Origin: Nemertoderma westbladi
Lineage: Eukaryota > Xenacoelomorpha > Nemertodermatida > Nemertodermatidae
Assembly: GCA_032718475.1 (NCBI GenBank)
Contig: JAUCBJ010008381.1
Location: forward strand, 1-64,000
Direction of reading: 5' to 3'
Length of the DNA: 64,000 bases
Part shown: positions 9,841-20,361 of the stretch, one piece after another
Numbering within the stretch: the first letter of the stretch is position 1
Layout: each line of letters begins with the position of its first letter
Program-made: the position numbers and the translations under genes
The notes under the pieces: model-generated
Database searches by the model: none
Seen by the model: the letters and a program-made list of their open reading frames with translations, nothing else
Told to the model about the DNA's origin: nothing

Positions 9841-10654
9841 GGACACTTCCCCCCCGGACACTTCCCCCCCGCCCTAGTAGGACACTTCCCCCCGGACACT
9901 TCCCCCCCGGACACTTGCCCCCGGACACTCCCCCCCCCCCAGTTAAAGTGTTAAAATTAATCCCGGTGCATCAAAGCAATAAACAAAAGTTAAAGATGGT
10001 TACAGGACAAGTTGTATCAAGACAAGTTTTTTCAAAATTATAAAATAAACATTTTTATAGTCAAATTTTGTTTGTTTTTCTTTTAATTCCTTTAATTCTT
10101 TTAATTTCTTTTAATTGGGGGCTGCCGCCCCCAAACCCCCGCTTCTTTTGTTGGGGCTACCGCCCCCAAAACCCCGCTTCTTTTCTTGGGGGCTGCTGCC
10201 CCAAACCCCCGCTTCTTTTATTGGGGGTTATCGCCCCCAGACCCCGGCATTTCCCTGAGTGCCCGTGGTGAAAGACTTAAGACCATTTTGAAATAATTAA
10301 TTCATGTTTGTATCATCAGATAATAAATTGTCTAAGCCTAAAGTAGGAGCTGTATTGAATGTTAACCAATTTAATATATAAATTACTACAATATTATATA
10401 ATTCAACAAAATCCTATTAAAAATATTGCAAGTAACCATGAAATTTAATATGTAGTGTGAAATTGGATACAACTTATCTGGATACAAGCGGTCAGCGGTA
10501 CAAGCGGTTTACCTTACAAAATGAAAAATACGAATGTGAGAAGTTAAGAACAGTCGGGGGGGAAGTGTCCGCGGGGGGAAGTGTCTGGGGGGAAGTGTCC
10601 TGGGGGGAAGTGTCCTACTTGAGCGGGGGGGAACTGTCCGGGGGGGAAGTGTCC
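9841..10654. mobile_element. Fold-back element with GGACACTTCCCCCC-repeat arms
   Basis: The left arm (9841-9940) is a run of GGACACTTCCCCCC-type units of about 15 bp, interrupted by GCCCTAGTAG. The right arm (10556-10654) is its reverse complement with the matching interruption (CTACTTGAGC). About 600 bp of AT-rich sequence without a gene lies between, including the array at 10114-10246. The element sits exactly between the end of copy A and the start of the paralogous segment at 10679. A target duplication could not be seen. Confidence 0.8.
10114..10246. repeat. 36 bp tandem repeat with GC hairpins
   Basis: Four units of about 36 bp carry GGGGGCTGCCGCCCCC-like perfect or near-perfect hairpins followed by AAACCCCCGCTTCTTTT. 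It lies inside the fold-back and is preceded by a short TTTTAATTC run (10080-10113). Confidence 0.8.
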
Positions 10655-10678
10655 GAACACCGTACAGTACTATTAATG

Positions 10679-11065
10679 TATACTGTAATAATAATATAAT
10701 TGTTGCATTTAAAATTATGTGCGCCAGCATTAATACTTCGAAAACATTCAGCTCGCGGTACGCCGATTTTAGAGCATTCATCGCGTGTTCATGTCTTTTT
10801 AAATAATAGACTATGTCATCTGAATGTCAAATGTCTACAGTTTGTACAGTATGAATAAAAGGACGAAAAGTTTACAAAGTTTCAAAGTGAATACTGAGCT
10901 CAATAAAATAACACAAACTATATATATGTGATACAAAAAATATCTAACTATTTTAGATTTAGTATCATTGCCTCTTACAAAGATTTCCTATACAGGGATG
11001 AAATGAATGCTACAATAATTTTTTCCATCCAAATTGAAGGTAAATTTTGTTGTCTGCATTTACAC
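10679..11065. repeat. Paralogous segment P1 (partner of 40377-59515)
   Basis: TACTGTAATAATAATATAAT and the following ~350 bp match 40377-40648, then 42187-42216, then 59067-59270. P1 is the uninterrupted version: where it reads CACAAACTATATATATG, the partner carries fold-back FB1, and where it reads ATCTAACTATTTTAG, the partner carries FB2. It therefore documents both insertion sites. No gene is seen. Confidence 0.85.
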
Positions 11066-11360
11066 CACAGTAAACCCTTCCACTCTGTTTCCTAAAGGGA
11101 TGCCTGTTCTCCACTATGGGTTATCTTCCACAGTAAACCCTTCTACTATGTTTCCTAAAAGAATGCCTGTTCACCACCATATGGGTGATCTTCCACAGTA
11201 AACCCTTCCACTCTGTTTCCTAAAGGGATGCCTGTTCTCCACAATGGGTGATCTTCCACAGTAAACCCTTCCACTATGTTTCCTAAAAGAATGCCTGTTC
11301 ACCACCATATGGGTGATCTTCCACAGTAAACCCTTCAACTCTGTTTCCTAAAGGAATGCC
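11066..11360. repeat. 63/65 bp minisatellite with a 128 bp higher-order period
   Basis: The marker CACAGTAAACCCTTC begins at 11066, 11129, 11194, 11257 and 11322, so unit lengths alternate 63, 65, 63, 65. Units 1 and 3 share GGGATGCCTGTTCTCCAC, while units 2 and 4 share AGAATGCCTGTTCACC and an extra AT. This is a dimeric higher-order repeat. The homologous array at 59271-59515 is a plain 63 bp repeat. Confidence 0.85.
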
Positions 11361-11363
11361 TGG

Positions 11364-13290
11364 TCACCACCGACCTAGCACCGACCTTAGTACATCTTCT
11401 GTCACCATGTGGGTGTTCATCAACTTCGTCATCAGATGCTTGGAACTACCCACGAGTCTCTCGACGCACCCTAAAGTATGCGGAGCATACAGCGTCCTCC
11501 TTTCCCACTTCACCTGTCGTCTCCTCATTGCTGCCCTGACTTCCTCTGCTTCCAGGATGTCTAAGGCCTCCGCCAGCTCATTCTCCGCCCCCACAAAGTT
11601 GGTTCCATTGTCGGAGTAGATCAGTGCGATCGTCCCACCTTTGCGGTCTCTGAATCTCTCTAGGGCATTGATAAATGCCGATGCGGTTGCGTCTTGGGCG
11701 AGTTCTATTCCTACCGCCCGCGTGTTGTTACATACCAAGATAATGCCGTAGCGCTTCTCCGTGTGCCGCATCACCCTGATCTTTATCGGCCCGAATATGT
11801 CTACACTGCAGTGCGTGAATGGCGGGTCGTGCTGTCTCACCCTGCTGGCCGGTAATGGCGCCATCTCCTGTACGGCCCACTCCTTCCTCGTCCGTCGGCA
11901 GGTCTGGCACTGCCCCACTACCGCCTTCACCTTCTTTCTTAGTTGTGTGATCCAGAAGGTCCTCCGTATCTCCGTGAGGGTCCGGTTGGTGCCCCCGTGC
12001 AATATCGACTTGTGGGAGTCCCAAATGATCTGGTGGACCATCGGCGATCTATTCGGGATGATGATGGGTTTCGGTGGGATAATGAGGCTGTTGTTATTTA
12101 GCACTCTGGAGTTCATTACTAAGATCCCATCGTCATTGAGTTGTGGCGACAGCATGATGAGCTCGCTGTCCCGTCGAAGATGTTGTTGTTTACCGACGCG
12201 CTCCACTTCGTCGCCGTAGTTCTTTCTCTGTTCGTAGCAAATCACGGCCTTGGCCGCTCCCTCCAGATCGATGTTTGGTTTCCTCTTGGCGTCTTTGCCA
12301 ATTCCCTTGAGGAAATCCCCGAAGGCTCTCCAGTACGCTACCAACTTCTTGGTCTTGTACCAACTTGAGCTGTAGCTGAGGAGTTTATCCGTCGGGTTAT
12401 CGCATGGTTCTTCTGGTTTTGGTTGCACGTCCCTGATCTCCCTCACCATCTGACTATATATCTCTTCACCTTCTGAGTCTCCTCCCTCTTCCTCTAGTGC
12501 TACTTCCTCTGAGCCTGGGTCCACCTTCTTCATCGGTGGCCAGGCTGTCTTATCGTTCAGGAATTGTGGCCCGTGCTGCCACAATACTTCCTTCTTTAAG
12601 AAAGTGTGGCGTGCCACGCCCCTCGATAACAAGTCCGCTGGGTTCTCGTCCGTTGTGCAGTAGTGCCACCTTTCCAACTCAGTCGTCGCTCTTATTTCGT
12701 CCACCCTATTTGCGACGAATATAGGGTATCTCGTCTTCTCATTGTGTAGCCAACCAAGCACTACCATGGAGTCCGTCCAGTAGTGTGTTTCCACTATGTT
12801 GGGAATATTGTCCATCAAGTAGGCTGTGGCCCTTACTCCTAACCTCGCAGCTGTCAACTCGAGTTTCGGGACCAATGCTGAATCTGGCGGCGTCGACTTT
12901 GCTTTGCTGAATGCAAGTCTGGGCTTATGAGCCCCCTCTCGTTGTACTAGGTAGAGTGCCGCTCCGTATGCTTCCAATGACGCACCGGAGAACATGTGTA
13001 GCTGTAGATCCAGATCCGTCATGTCCCCATTCGGGAAATACACGCGTGGCATGCTGTATGTTCCCATCTGTTCTAAACTCTCTGTCCACTTACTCCACTG
13101 CTTGCTGATCTCTTCCGGGACCTCTGTATCCCACTCGTCCTTTAGCTTATATACTTTCTTAAGTATTTGCTTCCCCGTGACTAGTAGTGGGGATGATAGG
13201 CCTAGGGGATCGTATATCCTTGCTATGTACGATACATAGCCCCTCTTTGTGTGGATGTCCGCGCCCTCTTGGCTCAGCTGGTACTTGAAC
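11364..13290 (-). pseudogene. BEL/Pao pol 3' half (RT end, A17/RNase H, integrase), truncated (BEL-3)
   Basis: The minus strand is open from about 13287 to 11364 after an in-frame stop near 13290. It starts with the BEL-specific region after the RT (KRGYVSYIARIYDPLG), passes an RNase H-like domain (LHMFSGASLEAYGAAL, TDSMVVLGWL, PADLLSRGV), the integrase zinc finger (H..H in SILHGGTNRTL, C..C in VGQCQTCRR) and the integrase core (SVDIFGPIK, IYSDNGTNFVGAENE, LGCVERLVGS), giving the D, D and E positions. It stops soon after the core, at the minisatellite, so the C-terminal DUF5641-type domain and 3' LTR are missing. The upstream protease-RT part of a similar element lies next to it on the opposite strand (13674-15035), which points to an inversion. 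Confidence 0.85.
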
Positions 13291-13301
13291 TAGTCTGTCT
13301 C

Positions 13302-13660
13302 TGTGAGTGGATTCAATTCCGCTCACTATCCCCATAAAGTTGGCAAGTGGCGCCTTTTTCAGCAATATTGGGGATACGAGATTAATGACACCTAATCTCG
13401 TATCACCCCCAATAATGGGACTACTCATAGCCCCAAAGAGCAACACAAAGAGAGGTTAGAGGTCAAACATTCCCGAGAGGGAAAGTAACAGCAGTGGGGG
13501 GGGGGGGGGAAGCACTCCCACAGAGGTGGGAGCCGAGAATTCGGTTATTATCCAATCAGGGACAGGGAAGAGAGCATCCGCTAGGTACCAAGGCCACAGT
13601 AGTGTAGGGATAACAATATATATTATCAGCATACCTTTTTACCGGTCAGTTATCCCAGTC
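13302..13660 (+). mobile_element. BEL-3 LTR-like copy, plus orientation
   Basis: The segment starts TGTGAGTGGATTCAATTCC, an internal inverted repeat, and matches 16009-16363 in reverse complement throughout (AATATTGGGGATACGAG, CTCGTATCACCCCCAATAA, ACTCCCACAGAGGTGGGAGC). The TG start is shared by both copies; the far end is unclear because similarity runs on to CAGTTATCCCAGTC and no CA end plus primer-binding site could be fixed. A poly-G run (13496-13509) is expanded relative to the other copy. It abuts the truncated pol on its left and leads into protease on its right. Confidence 0.7.
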
Positions 13661-13673
13661 ATTAGAGCAGTTA

Positions 13674-14227
13674 GGTGACAGTTTCGTACCGGAGAAGTCG
13701 ATCGATCAGTAACCACGCTGATGCTGGTCGACAGTGGAGCAGCCTTCACATTGGTCGAGAATTGGGTGGCCGAAGAGATAGGATTGAGGACGAGGCCAAG
13801 TAGAATGGCAGTAACAACCATCTCCAGCAAAGATGAGGTCCTGGAGATGAGGACCGGATGGTGCGGGATAGCAGCGATAGCACCGGGATGCGATTATGGG
13901 GCGACGATCGACCCCATCCAGGTGATAGAATCGATAAATATCAACGCCAGGCGACCAACCAACATCGAAGTCGAACAATATAGATTCCTGGACAGTATCG
14001 ACTTCTCAATCCCAGAGGTGGACGTTAGGAAGGTATCCATTATAGTAGGAATGGACTGCCCGACGGCCCACGAGAGAATGCAGACGGTCTTCGGCGAAGA
14101 CAGACAGCGCGACCCGGTGGCGATTTTAACACCATTCGGGTGGATGCTAAGCGGCCCAATCAGAACCAAGATTCCGTTTAGGATGTCGGAGACATCAGCT
14201 CAGGAGACTACTCAGACAGGACTTTGA
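13674..14227 (+). pseudogene. BEL-3 aspartic protease segment
   Basis: After a stop at about 13674 the frame reads to TTLMLVDSGAAFTLVENWV, the DSG active site of a retroviral-type aspartic protease. It continues through the BEL linker (VGMDCPTAHERM, GWMLSGPI) and stops at 14225-14227. In BEL elements this linker runs directly into RT, and the RT frame here starts in another phase at about 14205, so a frameshift separates them. Gag is missing: only ~15 bp separates the LTR-like copy from this frame. Confidence 0.75.
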
Positions 14228-15035
14228 GGGATTGAAAGAGACCGGGGTCGGAACCTCGGTAGAAGATAAACAGGCAATACTAAGTGTGAAGGAGTCGATG
14301 AGATGTGAGGAGGGACGGTACACCATAGACATGGTGTGGAAACAGCCGAAGCTACCGTTGCCTGACAACAAGAGGATGGTACTCACGAGGCTTCGCAAAC
14401 TGAAGCAAACGCTGAAACGGAGCCCCAAAAAGGATGAGTACATCCATAAGATGATAAGGAAGTACGTTGAGAAAGGATGGGCCGTGGAGTTGCCGGTCGA
14501 CGAACCGAACACGGACAGGGCCTACTACCTGCCACTTCATGTGGCTCTAGATCCAAAGAAAGGTAAATTGCGGATGGTAGTTGATGCATCAGCTAAAACC
14601 AACGGCATGTGCCTAAATGACTATCTGCTGGAGGGCCCCAATATCTTTAACTCGGGAATCGAGGTCCTACTGAGATTTAGAAATGGGAGACACGCCTTCA
14701 CCTGCGACATTGAAGGCATGTTCAACCAAGTCCGTGTGACGGAGGAGGATAGTGACAGCCAGTGCTTCCTATGGTACAACGGCAACGAGGAACCGTCGAC
14801 AATACCGATGTACAAGATGGTGGTGCAGAATATGGGGGCCAAGTCGTCCTCATTTACGATGACTGTGGCTGTAAGGGATACAGTAGAGGGGAAAGAGGGG
14901 AAGTATAGCGCCAAAGACGTCGATATGATTCGACGCGGCTTCTATGTGGACGACGGAATGGAATCTGGAAATATGGTTAAAGAACTACTGGATACAGGGC
15001 GCGAGGTTCGCGACATCCTATATAGCAATCAATAA
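14205..15035 (+). pseudogene. BEL-3 reverse transcriptase, truncated after YVDD
   Basis: The frame carries the BEL pre-RT region (YTIDMVWKQPKLPLPDNK) and the RT blocks GKLRMVVDASAKTNG, LLEGPNIFN, FTCDIEGMFNQVRV (first catalytic Asp) and RRGFYVDDGMES (YVDD box). About 25 codons later it runs into unrelated sequence and stops. The lost segment, the end of RT before the KRGYVSY region, is what would connect it to the opposite-strand half at 11364-13290. The first codon at 14232 is TTG; no true start is implied, since this is the interior of a polyprotein. Confidence 0.85.
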
Positions 15036-15127
15036 TTTCTTTACACAATTTAACTCGCCAGTAACTATCAGGTGGAGAAGGCACATATCATAAATTAGAA
15101 AGGTCACCTACTGATATTTTACGTAGA

Positions 15128-15845
15128 TCATTTTATACCACACTCATTCCCTATGTTACGCAAGTTCGCACCACTTCTACATCTACAATCATAAAATACT
15201 AAATTTGCCAGAAATCTTATACACAATTTATCAGAAGTCAAAACACTAGTTGCAAATTTAACTAAACGTTTACTGAGCATAACCTTAGGGTGGGGAAAAT
15301 TAACAATATCTTCTACTATGAACCTATGGCTGTTATACAGCAGATGATAAATGTAGCGCACATTCGTATTCCAAGCTGTGTATATTCTACGGCATTCATC
15401 AGAAGCCAAATCCCAAACTGGGCTTCCATAAAAACTTGTCGCATAAATACGTTGAATGTTAGACAAGCACTGCGGGTGAGCGAATGAAAATTCCTGCCTT
15501 AAATTTGCCAATTTTCCTATAAATGCACCTCTCTTACGCTGTATATCTATATTGACACTACACGTAAAATTAAGCAGAATTCCTAAATGTAGCCCTTTCT
15601 CAACCCATGGTAGTGTAACGTTATTTACTGAAATATTCACACTAGGCGGCTTCCATGTGTTCTGGAACGGGATACATTTAGTTTTACTTTTTTTCGGATC
15701 AATATCAGTACTAATCTGTAATTTATACTCTTTACAAAAATCTTTGCAAATATTAATCATGTATTGTAGGCCAATTACGGATGGGCACAATAGAAACATA
15801 TCGTCCGCAAAGGACGGACAACCATAAAACTGAGCACCAATATAA
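15128..15845 (-). pseudogene. CR1/L2-type LINE reverse-transcriptase C-terminal fragment
   Basis: The minus strand opens just before YIGAQFYGCPSFADDMFLLC, giving the FADD catalytic box, then LQYMINICKDFCKEY and DPKKSKTKCIPF, LPWVEKGLHLGILL (thumb region) and the C-terminal tail to a stop at 15128. N-terminal RT blocks and the endonuclease are absent. The layout is typical of CR1/L2/Jockey-like non-LTR elements and unlike the RTE-like LINE elsewhere in the window. The fragment lies between the plus-strand BEL-3 RT and the minus-strand LTR. Confidence 0.75.
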
Positions 15846-16008
15846 CAATGTTGATATAAACGATAATATTGTTAACTAAACATAATAGCACAGTTGTTCA
15901 AGATGAGATAACGAATAATATGATATAAGTGAGATAATGAGGTAACTGAATAGGATACCGGTAACGGTGGTGACGGCGGTGACGGTACAAGAATGGTCCC
16001 CACTGTGA

Positions 16009-16363
16009 GACTGAGATAACTGAAAGGGGCACAAACATTAACCGGTAATATATATTCACCTCTACTCTACTTGTGGCCTTGCTACTTAGCGGATGCATTT
16101 CCCTGGCTCTGATTGGCCAATAACCTAATTCTCGGCTCCCACCTCTGTGGGAGTGTTTCCCCACCCCCCTGCTGCTGTCACTTTCCCTCTTCAAGAGGTT
16201 TGACCTATAACTTCTTTTGTGTGGCTCTTTGGGGCCGTGTGTTGTCCCCGTTATTGGGGGTGATACGAGGTTGATTGTGATCAACCTCGTACTCCCCAAT
16301 ATTGCTTAAAACGCCACTTCCCAACTTTATGGGGGTTGGTGAGCGGAATTGAATCCGCTCACA
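16009..16363 (-). mobile_element. BEL-3 LTR-like copy, minus orientation
   Basis: Reverse complement of 13302-13660 with scattered differences, ending on the plus strand in CCGCTCACA (TGTGAG start on the minus strand). The pair therefore forms an inverted, not direct, repeat around the plus-strand protease-RT and the LINE fragment. Target duplications were not found. Confidence 0.7.
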
Positions 16364-18668
16364 GATACTGGGTTTTGTTATACGTCATTTTTATATGTAT
16401 TTTGTATTTTCTATATAACACAAGACTTTGGACAACACATGATTGATGTTTCCATCAATGAATTTCCACAAAAACTTGCCAGTACTTAGTTTTAAGCTAT
16501 TGGTTAAACTACCCACGTTGTTAAATATATGAATTTGTTTTCCGGATTTGAGAAATTGTTGATAAAATGGAGCATAAGTCAGGTTTAGGCGCATACACTT
16601 TTTGGAGATACTGGGTTTTGTTATACTTTATTTTTATGTGTATTTTCTATATAACTATAGATGATACTGGGTTTTGAAATATAAAAATGAGCAAAAATGG
16701 TGAGATACACGGTTTTGGCAATTTCAAAAACCTATTTCCCCTTCTTCAAATGCTTAGAAACTTCACAGACAGACGCAGAACAGTTTCCTGATTCGAATGA
16801 TATATTTGCAATGAAAGGACCGATTATCTTTCAGCATTCTAATTTCTGATATTTAGCATACTGCTATTATCAGACGTGTGTTTGCCTGCAATGTTGTGAA
16901 TAATGCCCTGAATTCGAGCCTTTATCCCCACACCCTCCCAAAAATATTTTTCTATAAATCTTAAGGGGGGGGGGGGGGGGGGGGGGGGGGTCAGCCGACA
17001 GACAGACTAGATTCATTTTTTAACCACTTTCCTTTATTTTTGGCTCAATTGAAAGGGTTTCGGCTGTTCTTTAAAAGTTATCGGTTGGAATTCTTTATAT
17101 TTCAGTTTTTAATGCCAATTTTTCAGATTAAAGCCAAAAATTTGTTAACATTTTGCCAAAAATTGTCAGTTATTCTGCCCTCGTGTGTTGAGTTTTCCAC
17201 TCTATGGCATTTTTTTCCTATTATTCTATAGCAAAAACTTCCAACTCGTGTAAAACTCAACCACTCGGACTGAATAGTTGAATTTCGCTAAATTGAATAT
17301 GAGTGAAAAAAGCGGTGTTTTCCGCTTACTTTTTGTTATCGAATAATTGTCCTTATTCGTTGATTAATTTTGTTTTATTTTGATTAATTTTAATTAATTT
17401 TGTTGATGCGTTTTTCCATTGATGCTTAGTTTACCTCACTTATTTTCACCTTCCATTCATTCTCAATGATACCTGTTTGAATTCCTGGAATTTTATAGTT
17501 CCTAACGTATAGTAGTTGTAGCCTTAGAGTATACGGTAGTTTCCTTTCCGAAAATGAGTGGGTGTTTTGTAAAACTGCCTCGGATTTAATGTATGTGATT
17601 CTTAGAAAATACAAGAATATCTGCATCGTATCTGTTTAGGTCAAAAACTCCTTCATAGAACTTTAGTAACTCCACTTAGGTAAGCCATGGTTGTTACTAT
17701 TTCCGATAAGGATGGTGGGTGTTTTATAAAACTGACGTAGTGCATTGCTTCAGTTTCCGTAACAACTACAACAATGACGCCTCTGTCACTCTCAGTGGCT
17801 TTATTATCAAACGACTTGTGAGTTGCGGCATTAGAGACCTATATAAAATAAACAGGTAAAGCAGTAAAAAAAAAACAGGCTTACCATTTGGTTTCATTGT
17901 TCTGTGGTCTGATGTCTGTTTGGGAGAGTGGTAACAGATTTTGGTGCGATTATAGTAGGTCATTATCGGTGCAATAAAGATAGGCTTTGGGTAATCCTTT
18001 GTCCAGCTGATGAGGTGTCGGAAATTACCGCGTACTGGGTCTCAGACACCGAAACGCAACCATATTTTTGATAAAATTTATTATTTTTGCCCTAACTCTA
18101 CCCCATTTACGGCGACAAAATGTCGAATATATTTTCTTATAGAATATAGGCTTAGCTTTTGTGCAGTATACTATCGGTATCATTTAGTGTATGGCGGTTA
18201 GGCTTAGGGTTAGGGTGCGATACTTACCTGTATGTTGAGCAGATTTAATATATTTGTGTTTTTTGTTTATGTTGTTATTTGTTTGTATTGTTTTTGCGGT
18301 TTTTGATGGCCCTAGTGGCTGAGTACTACTTTGGGCGTTAATGTCCTGATTCTATGTATTTTGTTAGTTTGTGGGGTGTAAGACTCGAGGTTTTATCTGA
18401 TTATTTTATATACAATAGCCCCTGTTAGTCAGTATGTCGACCTTTAATTATCATTAAAGACCTACAAACACAAACTGGGAGAGTGCTGCATCATCCATAA
18501 GCGGGTTGTTTTTAGATTTTATATAAATATGATATTCCCAAATCACTAGAACATAGAGTATATGGCGCACTAGTTCGGCAATATCATTTTACTGCCATCC
18601 ACTAATTTTATTTTATCATTATACACCGCCATCGCGGTTGGCATATATATCTTTTTATTTAGTATCCA
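16364..18668. other. Noncoding region between BEL-3 and copy B
   Basis: No supportable gene. A GATACTGGGTTTTGTTATAC-type repeat occurs at about 16364-16440, 16604-16655 and 16664-16680. Between the first two copies the minus strand is open for 67 codons (16594-16391, HIFNNVGSLTNSLKL); I do not recognise it. A 26 bp poly-G run is at 16965-16990. Two related ~40 bp pieces (GTGGGTGTTTTATAAAACTG-like) lie near 17550 and 17705. The rest is AT-rich unique-looking DNA. Confidence 0.4.
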
Positions 18669-19280
18669 ACATTAAAAATACAAGGATTAATATTTTAACA
18701 TAAACCCACGAGGTAATATTATAATAAGGTAATTTATTAAGCCCTTCATGGTTAAAGTGTGGAGTCACTCCTGGTTTTGCCTCACGTAGCTATTTCGCCT
18801 AGTTTAGGGCACTCAGTGCAAATTAGACAATACTAGCAGAGTAGCTCAGTTGTCACCCCCCTTATTGTGTGAAAGGAGGCCATTTTCCGACATAGTCCAC
18901 TAATTTTACTCCTGCGTTTCCTCGAAGTATCACTAACGTGACGGTATGTCTACTTTCCTTCAGTGAAATACAAAAATAGTTATGTTTACTTTTCTTCACT
19001 GAAATAGTGAGTAAAAAGCAATACTATATTTCTCTGCTTTTACAAACTTAAGTGAAAGATATTTTTATTTTTTTTATTTTTAGTAAATATTTGAAGCATT
19101 ATTTAAGGATATTGTTAAACGCCAGTTCCTGTACCTCAGCACACTGGTATTGCACTTTATGCAAACTGTGCGGCCATGGTATACGAACCAGTACTTCGTA
19201 CTACCTCGTCGAGACAGGGGGGGAAACTCGACGCAAAACCCGCCTTCGCGAATTAATATCCCGCCTCAATGTTAAATTCT

Positions 19281-19590
19281 CATACGTGAGTGTTTAAAGT
19301 TCATCTATCCCATCATAGTAGACATGTACCGAACAACAAGAGTCCCACAAGAAATGAAAACAAATAAGTTGGTGCCAGTTCCCAAGAAGGGCAACCTAAC
19401 ACTCTATGGTTCTTTTCGGGGAATCTTATTGATCTCGATTGCTGCAAAGCTATACAATAGGATTCTATTAAATCGCATCAGGGATCCCATTGAGAGACTG
19501 CTCCGTGGAAATCAGAATGGGTTCCGTAAAGGTCGTGGGACCATGGAGCCCATTTTGGCACTTAGAAGGATAATTGAAGAGCTTATCAAA
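19281..19590 (+). pseudogene. RTE-like LINE reverse-transcriptase fragment (copy B)
   Basis: Same RT N-terminal fragment as in copy A (YRTTRVPQEMKTNKLVPVPK, FRKGRGTMEPILALRR) but starting about 70 bp further in, at ECLKFIYPII-equivalent codons. Here the fragment keeps NGFRKGRG as in the full-length LINE, whereas copy A has NEFRKGRG. It ends at the same divergence point after RRIIEEL. The shared end shows the LINE was already broken before the segment duplicated. Confidence 0.85.
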
Positions 19591-20268
19591 AAAGTTGTTG
19601 ACTTCTCAAAATGTTCCAGAATATGGTTCCACATTTTGTGTCTTCTCTCTATATACTACAACTACACTATATAGCCCAGAAGGTGACACAGATTCATATA
19701 TTGCTCTATTGTTTTATATTGGTAGCCCTCCGCCTCCAGGGTGACTGACAATGTATTCAGCATGCCGCATACATAGTAATCCTCCCTCGACTGGGTGTTT
19801 TGCATCCTAGATACATGGGGGAAGACTAGGAATGGTGCTAATTATATTAATTTATTTAATAATCATATCGTTTGTCTTTTTATTTTTAGAATTTTCAACA
19901 TCGTGATTGGCTCAAGTTTTACCTGCTGCTTTACAGCTGTTAGCTATTAACTCATTTTGCTCCAATAATTAATTTATTTCGTTTTATTTTTAGCCCCTTG
20001 GATAATAATACAAAGCCAATCAACAACGTAACCCAAGGAAACGGTAACTAAGCAACAACGTAATCACACGGATTCCGTAACTAAGACATGCCGTACTCGG
20101 CAAGATGACGTTATGGCAAGGAGAGTCGTTGGTGCGAATGAATATTAAATCGAAGAAGAAATAACTTAGCGATATTAGTGCGTGTAGAACCCCTGCCAGA
20201 CACAATAGTCCCACTGAGGACTTTAAGTCCACTCAGGTTAAAATAGTTAGTTATTTTTTTGGCATTTT

Positions 20269-20361
20269 ACAAGGTGTTCTAGAACTGAAAAGCCATGTAG
20301 CCGTGTGGGACTGGCAGTCCCGTACGCGGTTTCATGGCCTTTTAGTTCTAGAACGCCTTGT
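20269..20361. repeat. 93 bp palindrome (copy B)
   Basis: Counterpart of 5057-5149 with the same length and arms. The one visible change restores pairing in the stem. Confidence 0.85.

Noticed and set aside
16391-16594. 67-codon minus-strand frame between GATACTGGG repeats
   Set aside because: No recognised motif, no splice or start evidence; noted only in the regional entry.
18196-18213. Telomere-like TTAGGG repeats
   Set aside because: Only two adjacent copies in GGCTTAGGGTTAGGGTG; too few to indicate an interstitial telomere.
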